Origin: Candidatus Cloacimonadota bacterium
Lineage (GTDB): Bacteria; Muiribacteriota; UBA6191
Assembly (NCBI GenBank): GCA_002402105.1
Contig: NVVD01000010.1
Span: 1 to 41,055, forward strand
Direction: 5' to 3'
Length of the DNA: 41,055 bases
A program made the translations under genes and the position numbers. Numbering within the stretch: position 1 is the stretch's first letter; the number at the start of each line of letters is the position of its first letter. The notes below the pieces were generated by a model. That model saw nothing but the letters and a program-made list of their open reading frames with translations, had not been told where the DNA came from and did not search any database. Of the stretch, positions 26,194 to 33,603 are shown in pieces.

Positions 26194-27445
26194 CTTTTGG
26201 TTCTTTTGGTTTAGAAAAGAGGTATTGGAGTAATGTGTAACTAGCTAGTAAAAAAATCATCAACAAACTTACCCCAAAAAATATGTCCATAATCCAAACC
26301 CTATTTTTTTTGAAGCTGATAATTCGTAGTTTTCTTAAGCTAGATTTGTCAGAAGGAGAAATTTTAAGACTTTCTTTTAAAATTATGGACGCCATGTCCC
26401 AGTTTTCATTATGAATATACCCAGCTATTTTTAGCTCTAGAGCTTCTAATAAATATTTTCGTGCAGTCTTATTTTGAGGGTATTTTTTAAGTAAGTTTTT
26501 GGCTTGAGAAATAATAACTTTAAGATTAGAGTTTTTGTAATGATGTTTTAAATTTTGTAAGAGGAGCTCTTCATTTTTAACTTTCATGCAATAAACACTA
26601 TTTTTGGATTGTATATAAAGATTACCAAAAGTATCGATATTAAATGACTTGGCATTTGATAGTTTAGGGTAAAAGTAAGAGCTATTAAGGAGTTTATCTT
26701 GGAGCTCAAAGCTTTGATTAAATATAGATATTGTTTTTGTTTTACGATCAAATATATATAAAAACCCGTAAAGATCAATATTGATTTGAGAAGCTTTAGA
26801 AAATAGTTTAGGTTTTGAACTTTTTAAATCATATTCACTTAAAATTTCTGTGGTTTTTAGATGAAATTTAATTAGTTTTTGTTCTGCTGGATATAGTGCG
26901 TAAAGAAAATTTTGAAAAATAGAGATACTGAGTGGTGCAGCTAGTTCATTACTAGCTTTATCTCGGTAAAGAAAAAATTTAATCTCTTTTTTATCTTGGT
27001 TATAGGTACTTATTTTTTGATTAGCATAATCAGCTATAAAAAGATTTCCATTATTATTGTTAATAGCGAGTTCTTTTGGGAAGTTTAGTGGTTTTTCATC
27101 GGTAAAAAACCACTCAAATTGTTGGTTATCTAAGTCAAACTTTAGAATATTGTTTAGTAAGGTGTCACTGATATATAAAAAATGTTCATGGTAGATGAAA
27201 TGATGAGGCTTTTTACTTGGAATTTTAATTTTTTTAGTAGACTGATTGTATGAAATAGTTAGGATGTTTTTATGAATAGAACAAACTTTTTTGAAACCAC
27301 ATGCTCCGATTAAAAGAGATTTCCCCTTTATTTTTAAGTTAGAAAGATTTCTTTGGAAAATTAGCTCTTTAGTAAAAAAGTCCCCACAAAAATGAATTGA
27401 CAGGGTGAAAAAAAAGGTGAGGACTATTTTTAGATGTTTCCACAT
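26186..27445 (-). CDS. NHL-like beta-propeller protein with TPR-like region and C-terminal membrane anchor
   Basis: 419 residues. The N-terminal hydrophobic segment (about 5-20) acts as a signal or anchor. The middle (about 70-280) has repeated short strands of NHL/SMP-30 type (N-N-G-N-L-F-I-A-D-Y-A-N-Q-K-I-S, I-D-L-Y-G-F-L-Y-I-F-D-R, I-D-T-F-G-N-L-Y-I-Q). A helical TPR-like part follows (about 300-370), and a membrane segment at about 387-408 precedes a short charged tail. I infer a periplasm-exposed propeller. The partner is unknown. It overlaps both gpsA (16 nt) and murJ (8 nt), so expression is tightly linked to envelope synthesis. Confidence 0.8.
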   Translation of the reverse strand: MWKHLKIVLTFFFTLSIHFCGDFFTKELIFQRNLSNLKIKGKSLLIGACGFKKVCSIHKNILTISYNQSTKKIKIPSKKPHHFIYHEHFLYISDTLLNNILKFDLDNQQFEWFFTDEKPLNFPKELAINNNNGNLFIADYANQKISTYNQDKKEIKFFLYRDKASNELAAPLSISIFQNFLYALYPAEQKLIKFHLKTTEILSEYDLKSSKPKLFSKASQINIDLYGFLYIFDRKTKTISIFNQSFELQDKLLNSSYFYPKLSNAKSFNIDTFGNLYIQSKNSVYCMKVKNEELLLQNLKHHYKNSNLKVIISQAKNLLKKYPQNKTARKYLLEALELKIAGYIHNENWDMASIILKESLKISPSDKSSLRKLRIISFKKNRVWIMDIFFGVSLLMIFLLASYTLLQYLFSKPKEPKDE

Positions 27446-28446
27446 AGTTCTTCTTTTAGGCTACTTTTCATAAGACTTTGGATTGACTCATGAGCACAAT
27501 GTTTATCAAATAAAATTTTATGAATAGCATTAGTAATTGGCATATAAATATTTTTAGTATTTGCGATTTGAAATACACTTTTACAAGTATAAACTCCTTC
27601 AGTAACCATCTTGGAGTTTTCTAGTGCTTCATCTAATGTATGGCCATCGGCTAAAAACATCCCGAGTTTATTATTTCGACTCATTTTAGACATGCATGTT
27701 ACAGAGAGATCTCCAAAGCCAGCTAAGCCCATAAAAGTAAGATTGTTTGCTCCAAAGACTTTTCCAAATCGTGTCATTTCCATGATTCCTCTAGTCATTA
27801 GGGCAGATTTTGCATTGTCACCAAGTTTTAAGCCATGACAAATACCTGAACCAATGGCAAAAATGTTTTTTAATGCTCCAGCAATTTCAACTCCACAAAT
27901 ATCTTCATTAGTATAAATACGAAAATAGTCGTTAGAGCAAAAGTGTTGAAGTCTTTCACTAAATTGAGAGGATTTGCTAGCTATGACAGAAACAGCAGGT
28001 TTTTTTAGAGCAATTTCAGAGGCTATATTTGGACCAGAAAGGGTAGCGATATTTGAATTTTTAGGAAAAAACTCTACTAAAATTTCAGAAATTCTTTTTT
28101 GAGAAGAGATTTCGATTCCTTTAGATAGGTTTAAAAAATTAGGTAAGTTTATAAAACTATATATATTTTCTTCTAAAAAAGAGCGTATGGAATTTGTTGG
28201 AATAGCTAATATAACTAAGTCACCTTCATCAAAAGTATAGGGTAGTTTAGAAATAAAGTTTAATTGACTTGGAAGTTTTATATCAGGTAGGTATTTATGA
28301 TTAATGAGATTTTTTTGAATAGATAAACAATCAATTTCATCTCTAATAAATAAATTTATATTCTGATGTTCTTCTGCTAGTATTTTGGCAAAAGTTGTTC
28401 CCCAATTACCAGACCCGATAATATAAGTGTTTTTAAAACTAGTCAT
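27430..28446 (-). CDS. gpsA: NAD(P)-dependent glycerol-3-phosphate dehydrogenase
   Basis: The 338-residue enzyme has the N-terminal nucleotide-binding G-S-G-N-W-G-T-T-F-A (12-21), L-S-G-P-N-I-A-S-E-I near 138-147 and the catalytic-lysine segment G-V-E-I-A-G-A-L-K-N-I-F-A-I near 185-198. It reduces dihydroxyacetone phosphate to sn-glycerol-3-phosphate, the substrate of the PlsY acyltransferase encoded next to it. The start overlaps the plsY end by 8 nt. Confidence 0.95.
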   Translation of the reverse strand: MTSFKNTYIIGSGNWGTTFAKILAEEHQNINLFIRDEIDCLSIQKNLINHKYLPDIKLPSQLNFISKLPYTFDEGDLVILAIPTNSIRSFLEENIYSFINLPNFLNLSKGIEISSQKRISEILVEFFPKNSNIATLSGPNIASEIALKKPAVSVIASKSSQFSERLQHFCSNDYFRIYTNEDICGVEIAGALKNIFAIGSGICHGLKLGDNAKSALMTRGIMEMTRFGKVFGANNLTFMGLAGFGDLSVTCMSKMSRNNKLGMFLADGHTLDEALENSKMVTEGVYTCKSVFQIANTKNIYMPITNAIHKILFDKHCAHESIQSLMKSSLKEELCGNI

Positions 28447-29044
28447 TTTTTTTATTCCAGATAAATTTATTTTCTTTACCTTTTATTAGTCTTTGAATAT
28501 TTACTTTGTGCTTGTAGCTAATAAAAATAAAAAAAATAAAACCAAGAGCAATTAAGGGTAGGTTTTTTGGGTCTAGGTAATAGCAAGATAATGGGAATGC
28601 CAAACAGGCTAAGATAGAACCAAGTGATATATATTTTGTAAAAAAGACACAAGTTATAAATACAAGCAGTGATAAACCAAGGGCTTGTGGTGCTAAAGCT
28701 AGAAAAGCGCCAGCTGATGTAGCTACACCTTTTCCACCCTTAAACTTTATAAAAATAGAAAGGGTGTGCCCAATGATTGCAATAGATGCTATACCTAAGC
28801 TTAAGTATAAAACATCAGGGTAGTATTTTTGTGTAAAAAAAACAGGAGCAAAGCCTTTTAAAATATCAAAAAACAAAACAAATAGGCCTGTTTTTTTTCC
28901 AAAAACTCTAAAAGCATTGGTAGCGCCTAAGTTTTTACTTCCCTCTTCCATGAGATTCTTTTTAAAGACCACTTTTCCAATAATAAAACTTGTTGGAATA
29001 GAGCCACAAAGATAGCTAGCTATGAAAAGAGGGAGAAACTCCAT
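28439..29044 (-). CDS. plsY: glycerol-3-phosphate acyltransferase PlsY
   Basis: 201 residues with five to six membrane segments and the three conserved cytoplasmic motifs: G-S-I-P-T-S-F near 13-19, S-K-N-L-G-A-T-N-A-F-R near 36-46, and F-K-G-G-K-G-V-A-T-S near 102-111. PlsY transfers an acyl group from acyl-phosphate to the glycerol-3-phosphate made by GpsA. The gene lies between der (2 nt gap) and gpsA (8 nt overlap). Confidence 0.95.
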   Translation of the reverse strand: MEFLPLFIASYLCGSIPTSFIIGKVVFKKNLMEEGSKNLGATNAFRVFGKKTGLFVLFFDILKGFAPVFFTQKYYPDVLYLSLGIASIAIIGHTLSIFIKFKGGKGVATSAGAFLALAPQALGLSLLVFITCVFFTKYISLGSILACLAFPLSCYYLDPKNLPLIALGFIFFIFISYKHKVNIQRLIKGKENKFIWNKKND

Positions 29045-29046
29045 CT

Positions 29047-30360
29047 CTACTTTTTGCCTTTAAAGATAAGTTTAAGAGGAATCCCTTCAAATTTATACAT
29101 ATCTCTAATTGTATTTTCTAAATACCTATAGTAAGAAAAGTGAATTAAATTTGAATCGTTTACTTGAAAAATAAAGATACCACTTTTGCTTTTAAGTTGA
29201 GAAACATAGTAAATTTTAAGTTGCTTACCTTTAAACATAGGTGGCTTATGAATCAAAACAGCTTCTTGAATCAACTTATTTAAGTGATTTGTATTTGTAC
29301 GAATATCTAAAGCGTTAGATAAGTCTAAGATAGCATCTTGTAGTTTAGGTACTTTAGTACCTGTTAATGCTGAAATATATACATGAGGACAAAACTTTAA
29401 AAAGTAGAGTTCTTCTTCGTATTGGGTTTCTAGTTTTTCTACTGTTTCTTCTTTGTCAACTACAGTATCCCATTTGTTAATAACAACAATACAAGGTTTT
29501 TGTTCTTCTAAGATTTTACCAGCGATTCGTTTGTCTTGTGTACTCAAAGGGCGACTAGCATCTAGTACATATAATACTAAATCTGCTCTTTCAATTACTT
29601 TATCAGAATAAATAACAGCAATTTTATCAACGTGTTCTTTTAATTTATTGACTCTTCTGATACCAGCTGTATCAATTAAAGTAAACTTTTTACCACCAAG
29701 TTCAAAAGGCTCTTTGATTGGGTCTCTAGTTGTACCAGCAACAGAGTCAACCATAACTCGATCGGTTTTTAGAAACTTATTTAACAAAGTGGATTTTCCA
29801 ACATTTGGTTGTCCAACAATGGCAACTTTTGTTCCTTCGTCATCGAGTTCTTCTGGTAGCTCATGTTGACTAAAATACTCCTGTACCTTATCAAAAAGTT
29901 TATCCATGTTTACACCATGAAGTGATGAAAACCAAATAGGTTCTCCAAAACCAAGGGTATAAAAGTCGTAAATACAATCTCTTAAGTCATAGTCATCTAC
30001 TTTATTTACAAATAAATAAACTTGTTTCCCTGTCTTTCTTAAAAAATCTGCAACATGCTCATCAAGAGGCATTAAACCTTCTCTTCCGTCTACTAGAAAG
30101 AAAATAACTTCGGCCTCATCAACAGCAATTTCTGCTTGCATATTGATTTGTTTTTGAATATGGTCATCTTTATTTAATAGCTCAAGTCCACCAGTATCTA
30201 TGATTTCATAGTACTTGTTTTCCCATTCCATGTCTCCGTAGATACGGTCTCTAGTTGTGCCTGCTGTGTCAGTTGTTATGGATTGACGCACTCCAACTAA
30301 ACGATTAAATAAAGTAGATTTACCTACATTTGGTCTACCAACGATTGCTATACTTCTCAT
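29047..30360 (-). CDS. der: ribosome assembly GTPase Der (EngA)
   Basis: 437 residues with two tandem GTPase domains, unique to Der. The first P-loop is G-R-P-N-V-G-K-S (7-14) with D-T-A-G-T-T-R-D, D-T-G-G and N-K-V-D. The second is G-Q-P-N-V-G-K-S near 182-189 with V-A-G-T-T-R-D, D-T-A-G-I-R and N-K-W-D. A KH-like C-terminal domain (about 350-437) follows. Der works in 50S subunit maturation. First gene of the six-gene minus-strand run. Confidence 0.96.
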   Translation of the reverse strand: MRSIAIVGRPNVGKSTLFNRLVGVRQSITTDTAGTTRDRIYGDMEWENKYYEIIDTGGLELLNKDDHIQKQINMQAEIAVDEAEVIFFLVDGREGLMPLDEHVADFLRKTGKQVYLFVNKVDDYDLRDCIYDFYTLGFGEPIWFSSLHGVNMDKLFDKVQEYFSQHELPEELDDEGTKVAIVGQPNVGKSTLLNKFLKTDRVMVDSVAGTTRDPIKEPFELGGKKFTLIDTAGIRRVNKLKEHVDKIAVIYSDKVIERADLVLYVLDASRPLSTQDKRIAGKILEEQKPCIVVINKWDTVVDKEETVEKLETQYEEELYFLKFCPHVYISALTGTKVPKLQDAILDLSNALDIRTNTNHLNKLIQEAVLIHKPPMFKGKQLKIYYVSQLKSKSGIFIFQVNDSNLIHFSYYRYLENTIRDMYKFEGIPLKLIFKGKK

Positions 30361-30503
30361 AGTGATTTGATCCTCTATATTGATGATTCATTGTATTAAA
30401 AATGTAACGAATTAAGGAAATGTTCAAAGTGCTTCTTTTGTATGAATCGGAAGTTTAAGAAGTGGTAATTATTGAAACTAATGTACATTTGATTTAGTAT
30501 TGA

Positions 30504-30530
30504 CTACTAAAAAATGATTGATTTTAGTAG
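30504..30530. other. perfect 9-bp hairpin between the der and gshA-like genes
   Basis: CTACTAAAA, nine-base loop, TTTTAGTAG, without a T run on either strand. The 272-nt intergenic stretch around it must hold the der promoter and the end of the upstream transcript, but I see nothing else firm. Confidence 0.4.
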
Positions 30531-30632
30531 CCGATGAGTATACCTAAGCTTACAATTTTTGTCTGGCAAGTTTCATAATCAAACGTAAAAATAGATTGAT
30601 GGCTTAAATTGATGCAGATTAGAACTTAAGGA

Positions 30633-31937
30633 TTAGATAGAGAAAAAATCAAACATACTTTCTAGGTCTTCGTTGTAATCTTTTTTATATGCTCTTAAAA
30701 TGTAATCACTGGGGCAATAAGAATCTTCTAATACAAGTTGCATAATTGGCTCTAAAAACTTTTCTTCATCTGAGTCACTATTTTCTTTTAGACCTTTATG
30801 TGAGAGTAAAAGTAGGTCTTTAACATAGTCTAAAACACTAGAGGATTTAACTTTTGTATGAATAGCTTGGGTAGGAATATCCAATAACAAATCTTGAATA
30901 TCATCAACAGAAAAATCTTTAATGATTTCAAAGGCTTCATCCATAATAGAGTTAGAAGAAAAAAGACCTTTATAAAATGCTGGAACCGACATTTGAAATT
31001 GCGGTAATTGAGCATCTGGAGAACGAAACTCTAAGTATTGATTGATTCTTGTTTCAATAAAAGTTTGGCTCATATGTAGCATTAATTTTTTAAAGGCTTC
31101 ATCTTGATTAGTAAACTCAGGATAAGAATCTAAAAATCCTTTTGTTGTAACTGGAGTATAGTCTCCGTTTGTTTCTATAAACATTGGTTTAATATCTAAA
31201 ATATATTGACAGTATTGCTCTAATGTTAGGTCGTGTTTCATTAGTTCTCTTGGTAGACCACTTCGTGCAGGGTCCATGTTATTCCAAATATAAGATCGCA
31301 TTGATAAATAGGGAGTCAATTGTCCTGCACAAAAAGGAGAAGAAGAAAAAAGTGCTTTAACAAAGGGGCTTAAAAATAGGCTTAAAACATATTTTTTCAT
31401 GAGATCTTTTTCATTTTCGTAGTCGATACAAACTTGAATAGATGCACTTGCCCTCATCATATAGCGACCGTGAGTACCAGTTGTTCTAAAAAGCTTGTCC
31501 ATTATTTGGTATCTTTTTTTAGGAAGAAGAGGAATTTGATCTGGGTGCAAATAGGGATTCATGGAGGTAGCTAAAAACTTGATATTACAGTTTTGTCCTA
31601 TTTCTTTTAGGGCATTAGAATATTTTTGTAAATCACTATGTAGCTCGTGAATTGTTTTTCTTGGAGTAGCACTTAATTCAATTTGACATCCAGGTTCAAT
31701 AGTAATAGACCCGACTTTAGCGTTTAATGAAAAAAGTTTGTTATCGATAATCTCACCAGTTTCTAACTTATATTTAGATTGTAGACTTTTTAAAACACAT
31801 AAAATAGAAGGTTTATCTGTAAAACTTACAGGAGTCATATCATTGGTAATTGAGATAAGTTCGTATTCAGCTCCAATTTTATGATTTTCTTTTGGTTTTG
31901 CACCATTTTTGATGTATTTAGATAGTAGTTCTAACAT
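30633..31937 (-). CDS. glutamate-cysteine ligase family (GCS2/plant-type) protein
   Basis: The 434-residue protein has the GCS2-type motifs: G-A-E-Y-E-L near 22-27, I-E-P-G-C-Q-I-E-L-S near 78-87, M-M-R-A-S-A-S-I-Q-V near 158-167 and L-E-F-R-S-P-D-A-Q near 312-320. These build the glutamate/ATP/Mg site of the carboxylate-amine ligase fold. The closest known roles are gamma-glutamylcysteine synthesis for glutathione (proteobacterial/plant type) or ergothioneine-type pathways. No glutathione synthetase is adjacent. The gene is single and flanked by non-coding DNA. Confidence 0.8.
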   Translation of the reverse strand: MLELLSKYIKNGAKPKENHKIGAEYELISITNDMTPVSFTDKPSILCVLKSLQSKYKLETGEIIDNKLFSLNAKVGSITIEPGCQIELSATPRKTIHELHSDLQKYSNALKEIGQNCNIKFLATSMNPYLHPDQIPLLPKKRYQIMDKLFRTTGTHGRYMMRASASIQVCIDYENEKDLMKKYVLSLFLSPFVKALFSSSPFCAGQLTPYLSMRSYIWNNMDPARSGLPRELMKHDLTLEQYCQYILDIKPMFIETNGDYTPVTTKGFLDSYPEFTNQDEAFKKLMLHMSQTFIETRINQYLEFRSPDAQLPQFQMSVPAFYKGLFSSNSIMDEAFEIIKDFSVDDIQDLLLDIPTQAIHTKVKSSSVLDYVKDLLLLSHKGLKENSDSDEEKFLEPIMQLVLEDSYCPSDYILRAYKKDYNEDLESMFDFFSI

Positions 31938-32070
31938 ATTAGTTCCTTAGTGTTTGTTGCCTATATTTTTTAAAGTATAAGTATTAAAAAAATTAGTTAC
32001 AATATATAATATAACCTTACAAAATAAGAAAGAGTAATTTTAAATATTTTTAATTATTTAAAAATCAAGT

Positions 32071-33081
32071 ATGAGTAAAAGCATGAAACAAAATATATTG
32101 GACTTAGATCCTCAAAAGCAGAGGCACTATATTGATGAACTATTAAACTATTCAAAATTAGTTCAAGAAAAGGGATTGATATCTTTAGAGGGCTTAGTAA
32201 AAAATAACGGTAACTTTTTGGATTATTGCTTATTATTAATCCTAAAAAAATATAAAGAAGAAGACTTATCTATTGTTATAAATCAAAAAGTAAACTCCAT
32301 CATTTCTTATATTGACTCTCAACTTAATTTAATTGTTGCAGGAGTTTTAGCTGTTTATTCTCAAAAATCAGAAAAAATAGTTGATTTAACAATTAAGTCC
32401 CATAACTATTATAATACAGACTATACAGATGAAAGTTATTTAGCTTGTTGTTATTTATTAAAAAACTGGAACCAATCAATTGTTGAGATGGATAAGTTAA
32501 ACCTTTGTTTATCCGTCAAACAGTTTTGTTTATATGCTCAAGATCTTTTTGAAAATGAAATAAACCCTGGGGATTGTATTTTATTATTAAACCAAAAAAA
32601 AATGACAATGCTAAAAACCTTAAGGCAGACCTTTGATATTATAGTTATGGGAGTAATATCAATTCATTTAAAAGATGAAACTGTTTTAACAAAACATAAG
32701 TTAGATTGTATGAATCATTTAGATTTAGGAGGCAAATTTAAAAAGCCTTTAAAACAAAAAAAATTGGCAATCAAAAAGGGCTTTGCAGTTAAAAAAGAAA
32801 TTTCGGTAGAGTTTGTTTTAAGAAGTTTAAATGATGATGCAATTCAAAAAGTCTTAAAAGAAATAAATAAAAGTGATTTAGCAATGCTACTAAGTAATGA
32901 AACAAATAATACTAAAGAGTTAATTTATAAAAACATGACGAATGATGAAAAAAACTCTATAAAAAGTAAAATAAAAAAGGATTATTTGAGTGAAGATATT
33001 GAGAGAGTACAATTATACTTTATTCAATCAGTTTTTCAATATATTGAAAAAGGAAATTTAATTTTAAGTTTTAATGAATGA
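32071..33081 (+). CDS. protein with MotA-cytoplasmic-like N-terminus and FliG-C-like C-terminus
   Basis: 336 residues, no membrane segment. Residues 246-332 align without large gaps to the FliG C-terminal torque domain: V-L-R-S-L-N-D-D-A-I-Q-K-V-L-K-E-I then S-D-L-A-M-L-L, I-Y-K-N-M-T-N, L-S-E-D-I-E-R-V-Q and E-K-G-N-L-I-L, against the FliG pattern L-x-D-x-x-(I/L)-Q-x-V-L-R-E-V-D-x-x-D-L-A-x-A-L, I-F-x-N-M-S, V-x-x-V-E-x-A-Q and E-x-G-E-I-x-I. Residues 22-110 (L-V-Q-E-K-G-L-I-S-L-E ... F-L-D-Y-C-L-L-L-I-L) recall the cytoplasmic loop of MotA (R-x-E-G-L-L-A-L-E ... F-L-x-x-G-L-x-L-V-V). The FliG match is reasonably firm; the MotA match is tentative. It lacks the FliG N and middle domains. Confidence 0.65.
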   Translation: MSKSMKQNILDLDPQKQRHYIDELLNYSKLVQEKGLISLEGLVKNNGNFLDYCLLLILKKYKEEDLSIVINQKVNSIISYIDSQLNLIVAGVLAVYSQKSEKIVDLTIKSHNYYNTDYTDESYLACCYLLKNWNQSIVEMDKLNLCLSVKQFCLYAQDLFENEINPGDCILLLNQKKMTMLKTLRQTFDIIVMGVISIHLKDETVLTKHKLDCMNHLDLGGKFKKPLKQKKLAIKKGFAVKKEISVEFVLRSLNDDAIQKVLKEINKSDLAMLLSNETNNTKELIYKNMTNDEKNSIKSKIKKDYLSEDIERVQLYFIQSVFQYIEKGNLILSFNE

Positions 33082-33146
33082 AAAGGCTTTATCTAAGGTA
33101 AACCTCAACTTGTAGAAAAGTAATTTTGAGATTTAAATTAAAAGTG

Positions 33147-33175
33147 TTGACATGGCTTGCATCATGTCGTATTAT
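33147..33175 (+). promoter_or_regulatory. near-consensus sigma-70 promoter
   Basis: TTGACA, a spacer of exactly 17 nt, then TATTAT. It is the best promoter I find in the window, pointing at the candidate small RNA. Confidence 0.8.
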
Positions 33176-33181
33176 GTATGT

Positions 33182-33267
33182 GGAACTTAACAACCAAATG
33201 GAAGCGAAAGCCATCATACGAAGAACAGGAAACACGGAAACTGTCCACAGATGATGGCTTTTTTTTT
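33182..33267 (+). ncRNA. candidate ~86-nt small RNA
   Basis: Expected to start seven bases after the TATTAT box and to end in a terminator made of an 11-bp perfect stem (33207-33217 AAAGCCATCAT, 33251-33261 ATGATGGCTTT) merging into T9. Inside the 33-nt terminal loop a second short stem ACAG/CTGT (33225-33228, 33241-33244) exposes GAAACACGGAAA. Four GGA triplets lie in presumed unpaired positions (near 33182, 33199, 33228 and 33235), as in CsrA/RsmA-sponging RNAs. Base composition is clearly less AT-rich than the flanks. An 18-codon frame starting at 33198 lies within it, without a ribosome-binding site. Not a member of any RNA family I recognise. Confidence 0.6.
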
Positions 33268-33302
33268 GCCTAAAATTGATTTGATTGAATTTTTTGAATT
33301 TC

Positions 33303-33341
33303 TTCATTTACTTGTGTACACTAGTACACGTCGCAAATGAA
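33303..33341. repeat. nested inverted repeat
   Basis: The outer arms TTCATTT/AAATGAA enclose GTGTAC-ACTA-GTACAC. It begins the second part of the 520-nt gap between the FliG-C-like and phosphatase-fold genes. Confidence 0.45.
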
Positions 33342-33389
33342 GCTCTCCAAAATATCCTAATCTAATCAGTTTTTTGTGCGTTCTGGGGG

Positions 33390-33427
33390 CTTTTCTTATG
33401 TACTTCGTACATATGTTGAAAAGGCTT
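33390..33427. repeat. inverted repeat with TATGTAC stem
   Basis: TATGTAC-TTC-GTACATA (33397-33413), bracketed by CTTTTC and GAAAAG. Hairpin of unknown role. Confidence 0.45.
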
Positions 33428-33467
33428 TGTTGTGGTTGCTGATGATTTGATCTGTTGGGGCTTTTTT

Positions 33468-33495
33468 GGAAGCGAGACTTTAGTCTTGACGAATA
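33468..33495 (+). repeat. decayed TTTA-loop hairpin repeat
   Basis: GGAAGCGAGACTTTAGTCTT then GACGAATA, with core AGAC-TTTA-GTCT. It resembles the 15791 copy (GGGACTTTAGTCCC), but the outer stem has been lost. Confidence 0.45.
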
Positions 33496-33603
33496 TAAAG
33501 TTTAAATGTGTAATAAAAGGCTTAGGCTATCTTGCTTTATTAGGTATTGCGACTTAATATACATGATAATTCTCAAAATATTATAATTACAAATAGGACT
33601 TTT

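Noticed and set aside
33089..33307. 72-codon minus-strand open frame
   Set aside because: It runs antisense through the candidate sRNA, its promoter and terminator, has no ribosome-binding site, and its amino-acid sequence looks like translated non-coding DNA.
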